From positions 79,389,501 through 79,453,500 of the forward strand of contig CM075652.1 in NCBI GenBank assembly GCA_037953625.1: a stretch of 64,000 bases of DNA, read 5' to 3'. Below are positions 43,367-54,596 of the stretch, in pieces. Under the pieces are notes generated by a model. The model searched no databases and had not been told where the DNA came from. It saw only the letters and a program-made list of their open reading frames with translations. Origin of the DNA: Crotalaria pallida. Lineage: Eukaryota > Streptophyta > Magnoliopsida > Fabales > Fabaceae. The translations under genes and the position numbers were made by a program. How positions within the stretch are numbered: the stretch's first letter is position 1; every line of letters starts with the position of its first letter.

Positions 43367-46300
43367 TCATGCTTTGATTTATTCAAGAGAGCCTATGTGC
43401 TAGATATATATCTATTTTTTTGTGTTGTTTGCTGCTTATCCTTATTTTTCCCAATATAAGATTATTTGTTTGTTGAATAAGTGATTGCTGGTTATCGTTA
43501 TATGAATACAATGTTGGTAAGGTACTTGTTTTTTGTCTCATGTAGATTGGACGACTGAGCTGCACAAAAAGTTGGTAAACTCTACGACTCACTCTCTCCC
43601 TCTTTGTTGTTCGATATTTTCTTCTCACTCACTTCTTCTATTTCGGGTTTAGAAAACCCCAAGTCGATTTTCTTCTATTTCCTTCTTCACTGAATCTCAG
43701 TCCCTCTCTGTTTATCTAATTGGTGCCCTAATCTCAGTCCCTCTTTTTTATTTTTTGTTATCTAATTTTTGTTTATCTCTATTGCTAAACAATAGTTGAT
43801 CTGTGATTGATTTTATATTTTATAGATGCTATTCTAATTTTTGGTAATATTTCAATTTGATTTAAAAATATTGCCATTTCAGTAATTAATAATTAAAAGG
43901 GAAATGTGTGCAAACATGTTCTAAGAATCTACCTGGTGAATAAAAGATGGCAGAATATCTTGAAACTAGCACTAATTAAAAAAAACAAACAAACATCCTG
44001 AAAATAAATTTGATTCTAACTGTTCAGAGAGTTTAGGTTCATGCTGCACAAAACTATGAAACATCACTCTCAATTTTTGTTATTGTTCTGCTGTTGTTAT
44101 TGTTCTGCTGAGTTGCAAGGAACCCATTTCTAAGTGCATCTAAGAATAGCATGCTATTAAATCAAATCTCAGTCCTTCTTCACATTTGTTCCTTACCTGT
44201 TATGCAGGTTTTATTTTTGACTTTGGGTCTTTGTTTTCTAGGAGTATTTCTCATTTCTCATACTTCTAGTTGTTAATTAAAGTTTGTCTTATCCAAAAAA
44301 AAAAGTAGTAACAGCTGGAGTACAATCAACTCTTGCAAGATAAAAATTCAAACCTCTTCACCCAATGCAACTTTGTGCGACAATTAGCTTTGAAGAGTAG
44401 GCGAAACAGAAGTGCATGGAATTGAAGTAAATAGCTAACAGCCGAACACCAAATAGTACTGTATGTCTCATGCATAAAAATATCAAGATTAAACAAGACT
44501 GTGACAGTAGCTTCAAATCAATCAAACTTAAGATAATGACTGCAGAATGGTGTAATAGAACCAAAATTGGGTAACTATTTAACTTGGTTTCCATCTTAAA
44601 AGAGGATTCCTATTTTTATTTACACAATTTTATCTTTAATTTCACATAAAAGTCATTGATCTTCTTTGAGATCTATAATGAAGTAATAAAATGCCCATGT
44701 GAAAATTTTAACATTGAAAGTTATGAACTATAATATGAATATATAGACTATAGTACATACCATTTATTGTAGGCCTTCTACTAGCTAGACCATACTATAT
44801 GACAATGAATGAAAGGTTGATTTATTGTTCACAATCTTAATGGCTTTTGTTCAAGATATTTTGGCAGATTAAACTGACAATTAGGTAGAGAAAAACTAAC
44901 TACTATAATTGATAGGGAATCAAATAAGATAGCAGGAAATAGAATGTGGATATATGGTGATGTTGAACCAATGTAATTTTGGAACGTGTAGTATTTTTGG
45001 GGTTATCAGGGTACTTCTAATAAATTGGTTTATTTAGGGTACTGCTCGAGTTATCAAATCTTCTTATGTTTCCCTTCTTGTCTTCCACATTCACATTCTC
45101 GATCTTCCTAACTACTTCTCAACATGCTTGTGTATATTTCTGCATCCTAACTACTTCTTGTTTCTAGTTTTTGTCAACTATCAGCAAACAAATAAGTAGC
45201 AAAAAGGGCACTAACGCTAACTGATTGCTTCTAGCTTTCTGCTTCCATTCTCTGTTTGCATCGTTGCACATCATTAGTGCATCTTATCATTTTTACCTTT
45301 AGCTTTGTTATGCATGTTTTCTGCTATAATAATCTGAGTGGGACATATAATGAATTTGAATATAAATTTTACAAAATAGACTAGAAGTTTCTGTTTACCT
45401 TTATGCTATTTATCTTGATGCTACTGACTTGAACTTTTTTTTTACCTTTGTTTCATGTTTTATAACTTTAGTAAAGGAAAAATTGAAACCAATCAAAAGT
45501 TATTTTCATGAAATTATTTACAGAAGTTCTTTTAAGAAAGGAAAAACAATAACAATGTGATATGTTTTAATTAGTAGTGAAAGTATATCATCTGAAAATG
45601 AAAACTCAAAACAAACAAAAAATAATGAAAAAGTGTCATTGAGCTGAGTGGTTTTTTTTTTTAATGAAAAAGTGTATTGATTTTTTTTTGTGATGACTGT
45701 TGAAATGAAAGAAAATTATGAACTGATATTAGTTATCTTGTCCATTACTTCATATTTCTGTCACTGTATGAGCTTGGTTATCAAGATATTTCATATTTTG
45801 TCATCAATTTCTTAGCATACTAAAAAATTCCTATCTATGTAATATTGATACTTCAAAATGATTTCCAAATGAGTGTTCTCATAGTACTAAGTTATTTTTT
45901 GAAATTATTAATAAGAGAGACCAAACCAACAACTTTGTGATTGTCAAGTAGTATAAACCAAGGAGATAGCTTGAACAGATTTCTTCCTTCCCCATTATTA
46001 AATAAGAAGCAGTTGTTGTTTCTTGCTTGTTCAGTTTCAACTTTCCTTGCATATAGCAACTATATTAATAATATCTCCAAACACAAACTGTGTAGTGGTA
46101 TAAAGTGTCATGACAATTGCCATACTGCAGAGACATGTGAGTTGTTGTGTAGATCAATCATTCATAGGGTGAGAGCTTTTCTTTATCTTGTCTTGTCTTG
46201 GTCCGATGGCTTTCATTAGTTGGAGTGCAGGCAGCTCAACATTAAAATGAAAGTTAAGCTCAAGCAAGTTTCACTCATATTCTGCTTGGCTTGTCAAGTT

Positions 46301-46709
46301 GTCATGGATTCAGTTTTCCTTTTTTTTTAGTGAAAAATGTTTCCGAGACCAGCAAATGCAGTAGTACTATGATCATTTCTTGTCTTTGCAGTCTTTCTCA
46401 AAATAAGAAACAAAAGGGGGTTTGCTACAGACGAAGTATTTTTTTTATTATGTATAAATTAGTATTATTTTTTTCTTTCCTATTCAAATGCCAAATTTGC
46501 AACACTTCAACCATTAAACTCTGAAAAATCCTTATTGAATTAGTTTTCTTGAATGAATTTTCTTTGTTTTGTATCTTCTGTGTGTTCACCCATTCCTATA
46601 CTGCACAGGTCTGTTATTGTGTCTCTGCTATATTAGTTAATTATTTCATTTCTTGTTTTCTTTCAATGATTTGAACTAGTTATCTAACTTCTGTTGATGA
46701 GTAGTTATT
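43367..46709. other. CACTA interior, left: no supported gene
   Basis: AT-rich. It includes a pyrimidine-rich, 5'-UTR-like stretch at 43585-43790 with the phrase 'atctcagtccctct' repeated, which might belong to a captured gene or to the element's own promoter. The short open frames here (for example 45941-46219, Cys-containing) have no further support. Confidence 0.45.
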
Positions 46710-46714
46710 GAGAT

Positions 46715-48289
46715 TGTGAATTCAATGCTCCTAATTAGGTGGATTATGTTTTGATGATGACAAAATAATTAACAAATCATGCCTTGAAGATATTGCAACA
46801 TCAACATCAACAAGAAGTCAAGAAAAGAAGACAAGTGCCCAATCATTCTCAATCAAATATTAATTGTAAATTTCTAATTTATGTTGAGAGTGGTTGAGAG
46901 TGGGTAGAAATAGTTAGTCTCTTCTAGGAATAAATTTTTATATGTTTATTAAGTTGAGATTGACCAAAAATTAATACTTGAGAGGAATAATAAAATTGAA
47001 AAATAATTTTTCCCATATCTGATCAAAATACTCGAGTATTTTGATAAAGACTCGAGTATATACTCGAGTATTTATAGAAAAACTCGAGTGTTTGTGCCAG
47101 GTCAGCAAATATGACCGTTAGTCTTGTTCGTGCACCAATTCACTCGTGACCGACCAAAAAGACTCGAGTATTTACCAAAAGACTCGAGTATTTTTGTCCA
47201 GTCAGCAAAAATGAACGTTGGAGAGACTCAAAAACCCAATTGAGGGCATTTGAGTCTCATCCAACCCCAAGAGAGTATTCTGAACCTTATTGTAAAATTG
47301 CTCTTTGAATTTGTGCAAGAACAAACAAGACAACAACACATTATTGATCACAAGCTTTCATAATTTCCTTTTCTCAAGTGTTAATTCCCAAAAAGCTCAA
47401 CTTCTCACTCATATTGTCATTTTATTCCAAGTTGAGTTTTAGGCCTCAATTCTTACATTGAGCTGTGCTTATTTGTGCTAATCCATTGTGAGATTAGTAA
47501 TACACATACAAAAAGCTTGATTATTCAAAGTCTTGGATTGTTCCCAAGCAAACCCTAAGTGGCTTAGGGTGTTGGAAGTCTTGAGAGGTTCTCAAGCACA
47601 AGACTAGGAGGTTCCTAGCCCGGTGGAGTTTCTTGAAGGGAGTTCAAGGAAGCTTTGTGAAGAGTTCTTCAATCACCGGAATCAAATTGGGGTAGAAATC
47701 AAGAGTTTGGTACACTCTTGAAAGGGTTAGGTTGAGTGAGGCCATTCTCAAGCAATCCTTTGTAATTTCTAACAATTTGATTATTAGTAGAAACTCCTAA
47801 GTGATTAGGAGGACTGGATGTAGCTCATTGTTGGAGTGAACCAGGATAAAATTGCTTGAGTGTTGGTTTATTGCTTTTAATCTACTTTCTAGCTCAATAG
47901 ACTTAAGTCATTTCAATCAATTAGGATTTATACAATTAGGTAGCAAGTTCAAGGAATCTTTGTGTTAAAAGTTATTTAGATTGCTTGCTATTCTGTTGGA
48001 TAAGTTCCTGTTTATTATTGAATTGATTTGAGTTAAATTGCTGAATTTTCGTTTCTGGTTTTTCTGCTATCTGATAGGAAAAACTCGAGTATTTAAGAAA
48101 AGACTCGAGTTGTTCATCACTGAAAAACTCGAGTATTTCACAAAAGACTCGAGTCTTTTATGTCTGATTCCAGAAAATTCAGTCTTAGCTCCATTCTTCA
48201 ATTATCAATCGAAATATTTGGTATTAGTGCTTCAAAATACTATTCACCCCCCTCTAGTATTTGCTTAGCCCGCTTGTTGGTTTCCAACA
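46715..48289 (+). repeat. E6 5' LTR
   Basis: TGTGAATTCAATGC ... GTTTCCAACA. It contains about ten ACTCGAGT palindromes, in two clusters at 47028-47196 and 48079-48152. Pairs with 54597-56171. Confidence 0.95.
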
Positions 48290-48291
48290 AG

Positions 48292-48303
48292 TGGTATCAG
48301 AGC
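48292..48303 (+). other. E6 primer binding site (initiator tRNA-Met)
   Basis: TGGTATCAGAGC, two bases after the 5' LTR; the canonical copia primer site. Confidence 0.9.
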
Positions 48304-48359
48304 TCGGTCGAAAGATCGAGTGTAACAACTTTTTCGAAAAAGATCCTTTTGGAAACTTA

Positions 48360-50138
48360 ATGGGCTCTAGCAATAACTTTGGTGGAGAAGGAGCTTCAAT
48401 AAACCGTCCTCCACTATTTAATGGTGAAGGATATGTTTATTGGAAAACTCGCATGAAAGTTTTTATTGAAGCAATTGATATGGATATTTGGGACGCAATT
48501 GAAAATGGTCCTTTCATTCCCAAAAAGAAAATAAATGATGAAATTGTTGAAATTCCAAGGAGTAGTTGGAATGATGATGAAAAGAGAAAAGTCTCATTTG
48601 ATTTAAAAGCTAAAAACATCATCTTTTCGGCTCTATCCCATGATGAATTTTATAGAGTTTCCCAATGTAAATCGGCAAAAGAAATGTGGGATACTTTGCA
48701 AGTCACACATGAGGGAACAAGTGAGGTTAGAGATGCAAGATTGAATTCTCTAACTCACGAATATGAATTGTTCCACATGTTGCCAAATGAATCCATTAGT
48801 GACTTGCAAAAGCGATTCTCTCACATTGTTAATCATTTGATTTCCTTGGGAAAAGTATTTCGCAATGATGAAACTACTAACAAAATTCTAAGATGTCTTG
48901 ATAGGAGTTGGCAACCCAAGGTAACCGCCATCAAGGAATCAAGAGACATAAATAGCATGGACTTAGCCACTTTGTTTGGCAAACTCCAAGAGCATGAGAT
49001 GGAACTTACAAGACTTGGGATGCATGAGGAATCGGACAAAAAGAAAAAGAGCATAGCACTCAAAGCTTCAACCAAAGCTACAAAAGAAGTTGAAGAATGC
49101 TCTACAAGTGGAGATTCCGATGGTGAATCAAATCAAGAAGAATTTGGGATGTTTGTGAAAAGATTCAACAAATTTTTCAAAGGGAAGAAAGGTGGATCTT
49201 CATCCAATTTCAAGAGAACAAAAGACTCCAAACAAAGAGAAAAGAGTACCAACGATGGAGTTAAGTGTCATGAATGTGGTGGGGTTGGTCACATAAGAAT
49301 GGAATGTGCCACATTCTTGAAGAAGAATGACAAGAAGACCCAAGAGACCAAAGGGAAGCGTGCATACATTGTTTGGGATGCACCGGAGAAGAGCAATGAA
49401 TCGTCTTCAAGTAGCTCCGGTGATGAAAATGCAAACCTTTGTCTCATGGCCAAGAACAATCATGAGTCCTCATCAAGAGCTAATCATGGCATGAGTGAAA
49501 GTGATGATGAGGTAACCTCTAGCTCTTCTTGTTCATCTTCAAACTCCATTTCATATGATGATTTGCAAGAAGCCTACAATGAAATGTTAATTCAATTTAA
49601 AAGGCTTGCTAAAATTAATAAGGAAAAAGGAAAGAAAATTTTGGAGTTTCAACATGAAATTGATGAATTGCAAAAATCTATAAATGAGTTGAAACTTCAA
49701 AATGAATCCTTGGAACTTATTAATTCTAGTCATCAAAGTGATTGCGCAAATCATGAGGAAATTATCACTTCATGTGAGAGATGTGATGAACTTGAAAAAG
49801 AAGTGAAAGAGTTGAAAAACAAACTCACAATCTCACATAGTGATAGAAACCTCAACCGGTTGTTGAACTCTCAAAGACATAATCACAACAAAACCGGTTT
49901 AGGATATGTTCATAAAAAGGACAAAAAGTACAAGGTGGTTGGAACATTTTCTAAGAAAAACTCATCAAAGAGACCAACTTGTACTTATTGTGGAAAAGTT
50001 GGACATATCAACATTGAGTGCCATATTAAGAAGTTTGAAATGAATAAGGGCACTTATATGTGGATTAAGAAGGGAGAAAGTCCCAACACTAACCCTAAGG
50101 GACCCAACATTGTTTGGGTACCCAAAGTGAACAAGTGA
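48360..50138 (+). CDS. gag: E6 Gag polyprotein (592 aa)
   Basis: ATG 48360 is chosen because it opens the conserved start (M-G-S-S-N-N-F-G-G-E-G) and because the upstream open frame lies in the LTR and primer site. Order: UBN2/Retrotran_gag_2 capsid-type region (residues about 1-240, with 'MWDTLQVTHEGTSEVR'); a basic linker; a CCHC zinc knuckle at about residue 303 ('CHECGGVGHIRMEC'); a Ser-rich acidic stretch; a coiled coil (about 400-500); and a second CCHC knuckle at about 541 ('CTYCGKVGHINIEC'). Two knuckles and an extended C-terminus fit Sirevirus Gag. It forms the virus-like particle and binds RNA. It ends at TGA 50136-50138, 13 bases before pol, which is in the +1 frame. No damage seen. 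Confidence 0.93.
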   Translation: MGSSNNFGGEGASINRPPLFNGEGYVYWKTRMKVFIEAIDMDIWDAIENGPFIPKKKINDEIVEIPRSSWNDDEKRKVSFDLKAKNIIFSALSHDEFYRVSQCKSAKEMWDTLQVTHEGTSEVRDARLNSLTHEYELFHMLPNESISDLQKRFSHIVNHLISLGKVFRNDETTNKILRCLDRSWQPKVTAIKESRDINSMDLATLFGKLQEHEMELTRLGMHEESDKKKKSIALKASTKATKEVEECSTSGDSDGESNQEEFGMFVKRFNKFFKGKKGGSSSNFKRTKDSKQREKSTNDGVKCHECGGVGHIRMECATFLKKNDKKTQETKGKRAYIVWDAPEKSNESSSSSSGDENANLCLMAKNNHESSSRANHGMSESDDEVTSSSSCSSSNSISYDDLQEAYNEMLIQFKRLAKINKEKGKKILEFQHEIDELQKSINELKLQNESLELINSSHQSDCANHEEIITSCERCDELEKEVKELKNKLTISHSDRNLNRLLNSQRHNHNKTGLGYVHKKDKKYKVVGTFSKKNSSKRPTCTYCGKVGHINIECHIKKFEMNKGTYMWIKKGESPNTNPKGPNIVWVPKVNK

Positions 50139-50151
50139 TTTCATTTTGTAG
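50139..50151 (+). promoter_or_regulatory. Splice-acceptor-like site at gag-pol junction of E6
   Basis: Directly after the gag stop lies a U-rich tract ending in AG (TTTCATTTTGTAG). The next base, 50152, is the first of a pol codon, and the pol frame has no ATG until after the protease active site. E5 has the same arrangement (TTTTATTCTTGTAG, AG at 40146-40147, pol codon from 40148) although its gag-pol frame relation differs. No donor is identified. Confidence 0.4.
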
Positions 50152-53100
50152 GTGTGTCTTCGAACGGGAAAACAATTGTGGTATCTTGATAGTGGATGTT
50201 CGAAGCACATGACGGGAGATAAGCGGCACTTCATTGAGCTTACTCCAAAGGAAAAGGGTTATGTCACTTATGGGGACAACAACAAAGGCAAAATCCTTGG
50301 TATTGGTAAAATCGGAAACTCTTCAAACTTGATTATTGATAATGTGCTCTATGTTCAAGGATTAGAACATAATCTCTTGAGCATAAGCCAATTATGTGAT
50401 ATTGGCAATCATGTAGTTTTTACCTCTACCCATTGCCTCATTAAAAGTGACAAAGATGAATCAATCAAATTTGTTGGTAGAAGGTCAAATAATACTTACT
50501 TAGTTGATTTGAACAAAGTCACTTCTTTGGTCTCTACTTGTTTAGTGAGCAAAGAAAATGACACTTGGTTATGGCATCGTAGGACCGCTCATATAAATGT
50601 AAACCAATTAAAGAAAATTCAATCTAAAGATCTAATAGTTGGTTTACCAAAGCTAAATTTTTCTATTGAAGGTGTTTGTTCCCCTTGCAAGAAATGTAAA
50701 CAAACTAAAAACACCTTTGGATCAAAAATGGTTATGTCCACATCAAGGCCATTAGAAATGCTTCATATGGACTTGTTTGGACCATCACAAATAAAAAGCT
50801 TTGGTGGCAACTATTATGCATTGGTGATTGTTGATGACTTCTCTAGGTTTACTTGGACTTTATTTTTAACTACTAAGAGTGAGACCTACAAATCTTTTAA
50901 ACATCATGTCAAACTTTTACAAAACCAAGTAAATCAAAAAGTAATTATTATTCGTACCGATCATGGTGGTGAATTCGAAAACCACAAATTTGATAGATTT
51001 TGTGCAAAAAATGGTATTGAGCATCAATTCTCCGTACCAAGGACTCCGGAACAAAACGGAGTGGTAGAGCGGAAAAATAGGGTGCTAGAGGAACTTGCTA
51101 GAACCATGTTAAATGATTCTCAAGTACCTCAATATTTTTGGGCCGATGCCGTCAATACGGCTTGTTATGTTTTAAATCGTATTTTGATAAGGCCCTCTTT
51201 GGATAAAACCCCCTATGAACTTTACAAGGGAAGAAAGCCAAATATATCTCATTTTCATGTCTTCGGATGCCAAGTTTTTGTTTTAAATAATGGAAAAGAA
51301 CACATTGGCAAGTTTGATTCCAAATCCGATGAAGGCATATTTTTAGGCTATTCTTCTCATAGTAAAGCTTATAGAATTTTCAATAAAAGAACTTTAACTA
51401 TTGAGGAATCAATTCATGTGGTTTTTAATGAGTCTTCAAAAGAAGATAGTGTTTTATGTGATGCTAGTGAAGATGGCATTGTCTTTTCAAAAGAAGAAAA
51501 AGAGAGAGAGAATTCAAAAGTTGATGAAGGAGAAGTAAGGGAAGAACTTCCTCCAACTTGGAAATCGGTCAAGGCTCATCCTATAGACAAAGTCATAGGA
51601 GATATGTCAAAGGGAGTACTTACTCGTAGGTCTATTCAAAACATTTGCCACTATGTCTCATTTGTTTCTCAAATTGAACCCGATTCAATTAAAAAGGCCA
51701 TTGAGGATGATCATTGGGTTCTTGCTATGCAAGAAGAATTAAACCAATTTGAAAGAAATGAAGTTTGGGATCTAGTCCCTAAACCCGATGATCATACCGT
51801 AATTGGTACTAAATGGATTTATAGAAACAAACTTGATGAATCCGGGTTGATTATAAGAAACAAAGCTAGACTAGTAGCTCAAGGGTACAACCAAGAGGAA
51901 GGTATCGATTATGATGAGACCTTTGCTCCGGTTGCACGTCTTGAAGCAATCCGAATTTTACTTGCTTATGCTTCAATCATGAAATTCACTTTATATCAAA
52001 AGGATGTTAAAAGTGCTTTCTTGAATGGGTTTATAAATGAAGAAGTGTATGTCAAACAACCCCCCGGTTTTGAAAATAGTGAATTTCCAAACCATGTTTA
52101 TAAATTGAAAAAGGCACTCTATGGATTGAAACAAGCTCCTAGAGCTTGGTATGATCGATTGAGTTCCTTTCTATTAGAAAACAAGTTTCAAAGAGGGAAG
52201 GTTGATAATACATTATTTATTTATAAAACCAAGGATGACATTTTGTTAGTACAAATCTATGTTGATGATATCATTTTCGGTGCTACTAACGTGTCTCTTT
52301 GTAGAAAGTTTTCAAATTTGATGAAAAAGGAATTTGAAATGTCAATGATGGGAGAACTCAAGTTCTTCCTAGGCTTACAAATAAAGCAAGTCAGGGAGGG
52401 GATATTTGTGCATCAAGGGAAATATTGCAAAGAGCTCCTTGAAAAATTCGGATTGGACAAGTGCAAGGAAGCCTACACTCCAATGAGCACATCATGCTAC
52501 CTAGACAAGGATGAACAAGGTACACCGGTTGATGTTAGTAAGTATAGGGGTATGATAGGTAGTCTCCTATATCTCACTGCATCTAGACCGGATATTATGT
52601 TTAGTGTATGCATGTGTGCTAGATTTCAAGCTAATCCTAAAGAATCTCACCTATCCGCAGTTAAACATATATTTAAGTATCTAAAAGGAACAATTAACAC
52701 TGGTTTATGGCATCCTGCTGATGCCAATCTTAGTCTAGTTGGTTACTCGGATTCCGACTTCGCCGGATGCAAGCTTGATCGCAAAAGCACCAGTGGTACT
52801 TGCCATTTCTTGGGAAGTTCATTGGTGTCATGGTTTTCTAAAAAGCAAGCTTGTGTCGCTCTTTCTACCGCCGAAGCGGAATATATCGCAGCTGGTAGTT
52901 GTTGTGCTCAACTGTTATGGATGAAACAACAATTATCGGATTTTAGTTTGAAACTTGAAAATATTCCGATTAGATGCGATAACACGAGTGCAATCAATTT
53001 GACTAAGAATCCGGTGTATCACTCAAGAACTAAACACATTGAAATAAGACATCATTTTTTAAGAGATCATGTACAAAAGGGTGATTGCACAATTGAATTT

Positions 53101-53211
53101 GTTAGTACCACAAATCAATTAGCCGACATTTTTACAAAACCTCTACCAAGGGACACCTTTTATCATATTAGGAGAGAACTTGGTATTTTAGATGAAGCTA
53201 ATATAAGCTAA
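50152..53211 (+). CDS. pol: E6 Pol polyprotein (protease, integrase, RT, RNase H)
   Basis: A 1,019-codon open frame starting with GTG, not ATG. Order: aspartic protease with 'YLDSGCSKHMTGD' (active Asp 13); the GAG-pre-integrase HHCC finger (about 130-185, in which the usual Leu-Gly-His is Thr-Ala-His); the integrase core with Asp207, Asp270 and Glu306 (D-D-35-E); and the 'TPYELYKGRKPN' region. RT follows with 'YVDDIIFGATN' at 703-713 and 'LYGLKQAPRAWY', then RNase H with 'STAEAEYIAAGSC' and 'CDNTSAINLTKNPVYHSR'. All key residues are intact. It processes the particle, copies the RNA and integrates the DNA. Expression must rely on frameshifting or splicing, since gag ends in another frame. Confidence 0.95.
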   Translation: MCLRTGKQLWYLDSGCSKHMTGDKRHFIELTPKEKGYVTYGDNNKGKILGIGKIGNSSNLIIDNVLYVQGLEHNLLSISQLCDIGNHVVFTSTHCLIKSDKDESIKFVGRRSNNTYLVDLNKVTSLVSTCLVSKENDTWLWHRRTAHINVNQLKKIQSKDLIVGLPKLNFSIEGVCSPCKKCKQTKNTFGSKMVMSTSRPLEMLHMDLFGPSQIKSFGGNYYALVIVDDFSRFTWTLFLTTKSETYKSFKHHVKLLQNQVNQKVIIIRTDHGGEFENHKFDRFCAKNGIEHQFSVPRTPEQNGVVERKNRVLEELARTMLNDSQVPQYFWADAVNTACYVLNRILIRPSLDKTPYELYKGRKPNISHFHVFGCQVFVLNNGKEHIGKFDSKSDEGIFLGYSSHSKAYRIFNKRTLTIEESIHVVFNESSKEDSVLCDASEDGIVFSKEEKERENSKVDEGEVREELPPTWKSVKAHPIDKVIGDMSKGVLTRRSIQNICHYVSFVSQIEPDSIKKAIEDDHWVLAMQEELNQFERNEVWDLVPKPDDHTVIGTKWIYRNKLDESGLIIRNKARLVAQGYNQEEGIDYDETFAPVARLEAIRILLAYASIMKFTLYQKDVKSAFLNGFINEEVYVKQPPGFENSEFPNHVYKLKKALYGLKQAPRAWYDRLSSFLLENKFQRGKVDNTLFIYKTKDDILLVQIYVDDIIFGATNVSLCRKFSNLMKKEFEMSMMGELKFFLGLQIKQVREGIFVHQGKYCKELLEKFGLDKCKEAYTPMSTSCYLDKDEQGTPVDVSKYRGMIGSLLYLTASRPDIMFSVCMCARFQANPKESHLSAVKHIFKYLKGTINTGLWHPADANLSLVGYSDSDFAGCKLDRKSTSGTCHFLGSSLVSWFSKKQACVALSTAEAEYIAAGSCCAQLLWMKQQLSDFSLKLENIPIRCDNTSAINLTKNPVYHSRTKHIEIRHHFLRDHVQKGDCTIEFVSTTNQLADIFTKPLPRDTFYHIRRELGILDEANIS

Positions 53212-54582
53212 TTGCATTGTGTGTCATTTTTGGAAAATCACCATATTAGTCTTACTCTAATGTGTTATTGATTCTTAGTTAAATTGTCCTTGATGATATT
53301 TGAAATTGTATATGTTAATTGTGTGTGATTCTGTACTGTATTCCAAGTTGGTAGTGAAGCATTTGTGTTTGATTTGTGTTTGGTCTTTTAAAACTGAGTT
53401 TTTACTTTCTGTTCTGTCAAAATACTCGAGTTTTTCCAAAAACACTCGAGTATTTTAATTCAAAATTAAATCAGTTTTAAATTGAAAAAGTTTTTAATCA
53501 GGGTCTGAGAAAAATACTCGAGTGTTTCTCAAAACACTCGAGTCTTTATTAAAATACTCGAGTGTTTTTCAAAACACTCGAGTCTTTCGAAACCCCCAAT
53601 TTTTGAACTTTCAGACCAAACTCGAGTATTTTCCAAAAACTCGAGTATTTTGCGTTTTCCTGAAATTTTAACTTTCGGACCAAACTCGAGTTTTTCAATT
53701 TTTACTCGAGTTTTCTGGGGAAATCTGGGCTGGGTCACGATCGACTCGAGTATATTTTCAAAAACTCGAGTATGTCCTAAAGAACAACTCAAGTATTTAT
53801 GAATATACTCGAGTATTTTGAACTGTTTATATATACTCTCAGACTCGAGTTTTTTTGCGACCCTCTTCTCTCTCGGTTTTCTCATATCTCTCTCCTCAAA
53901 ACTCAGATTTTCCTCAAAGTTTTGTCAAATCTTACTAGTTTTTCATCCTCTAAACTCTTCTCTCGGTTTTATTCTCCTCCAGATGCTCCAGCTCCTTCGA
54001 TGTTTTGATGATGTTGACCTTTGCAGTCTATCTTAGTTTTCATTCTGTTTTTATCATATTGGTCTTTGTTACATTTTATGTATTTTGAGAACTTGGTGTT
54101 TTGAGACTTTGGGTTTATTATTGCACCTTTGGTTTGGACCTTTTATGATGTTTTTATGTTAATAAATTTGGTTTTCATTATGATGTTTGTGCAAAGCTTC
54201 AGGGGGAGCTCTTTCTTGTTATTATATCTCCGTTTTATTTGCATAGTTGGTTATGGGGTTTTCCGATTATGCACCTCTCCTCCCTTGATCTTTTTCTAAA
54301 TTGATTATGCACATCTTTTTGGCGTATGACAAAAAGGGGGAGAGATATTATACACTTGTCTTGATATTGTTGCACCTAAAATTCTCTAATTATGGTATAT
54401 ACTCTAATAATTGTTAAATACTCTAATACCATAGGCTTGGTGCTAAAATTAAATTGTCATAACATCTTGCACAAGCTGAATTTTTAGATAGGTGAAAAGT
54501 ATCATATAGTGAGGGGGAGTTGCATTTTCAAGTGGATTCAAGCTCAACAAATGGTACAAGTGTTAATTATTTTGTCATCACC
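53212..54582 (+). other. E6 pol-to-3' LTR spacer with ACTCGAGT array
   Basis: No env-like frame. From 53421 to 53848 about fourteen ACTCGAGT palindromes recur every 15-40 bases, usually followed by TATTTT or CTTT, the same words as in the LTR. Further on, purine-tract copies occur at 54199-54207 (CAGGGGGAG), 54333-54345 (AAAAAGGGGGAGA) and 54511-54520 (GAGGGGGAGT). Confidence 0.8.
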
Positions 54583-54596
54583 AAAAAGGGGGAGAT
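54583..54596 (+). other. E6 polypurine tract
   Basis: AAAAAGGGGGAGAT directly before the 3' LTR; the last of several purine-rich copies in the preceding 400 bp. Confidence 0.85.

Noticed and set aside
45941..46219. Cys-rich 92-codon frame in the CACTA interior
   Set aside because: Five Cys with irregular spacing, no signal peptide and no relatives recognisable; likely chance.
48261..48359. Upstream extension of the E6 gag frame
   Set aside because: It covers LTR and primer site sequence with a non-ATG start; the conserved Gag start is at 48360.
53212..54582. Possible env-like gene of a Sirevirus
   Set aside because: No frame over about 120 codons, no membrane segment; the zone is dominated by the ACTCGAGT array.
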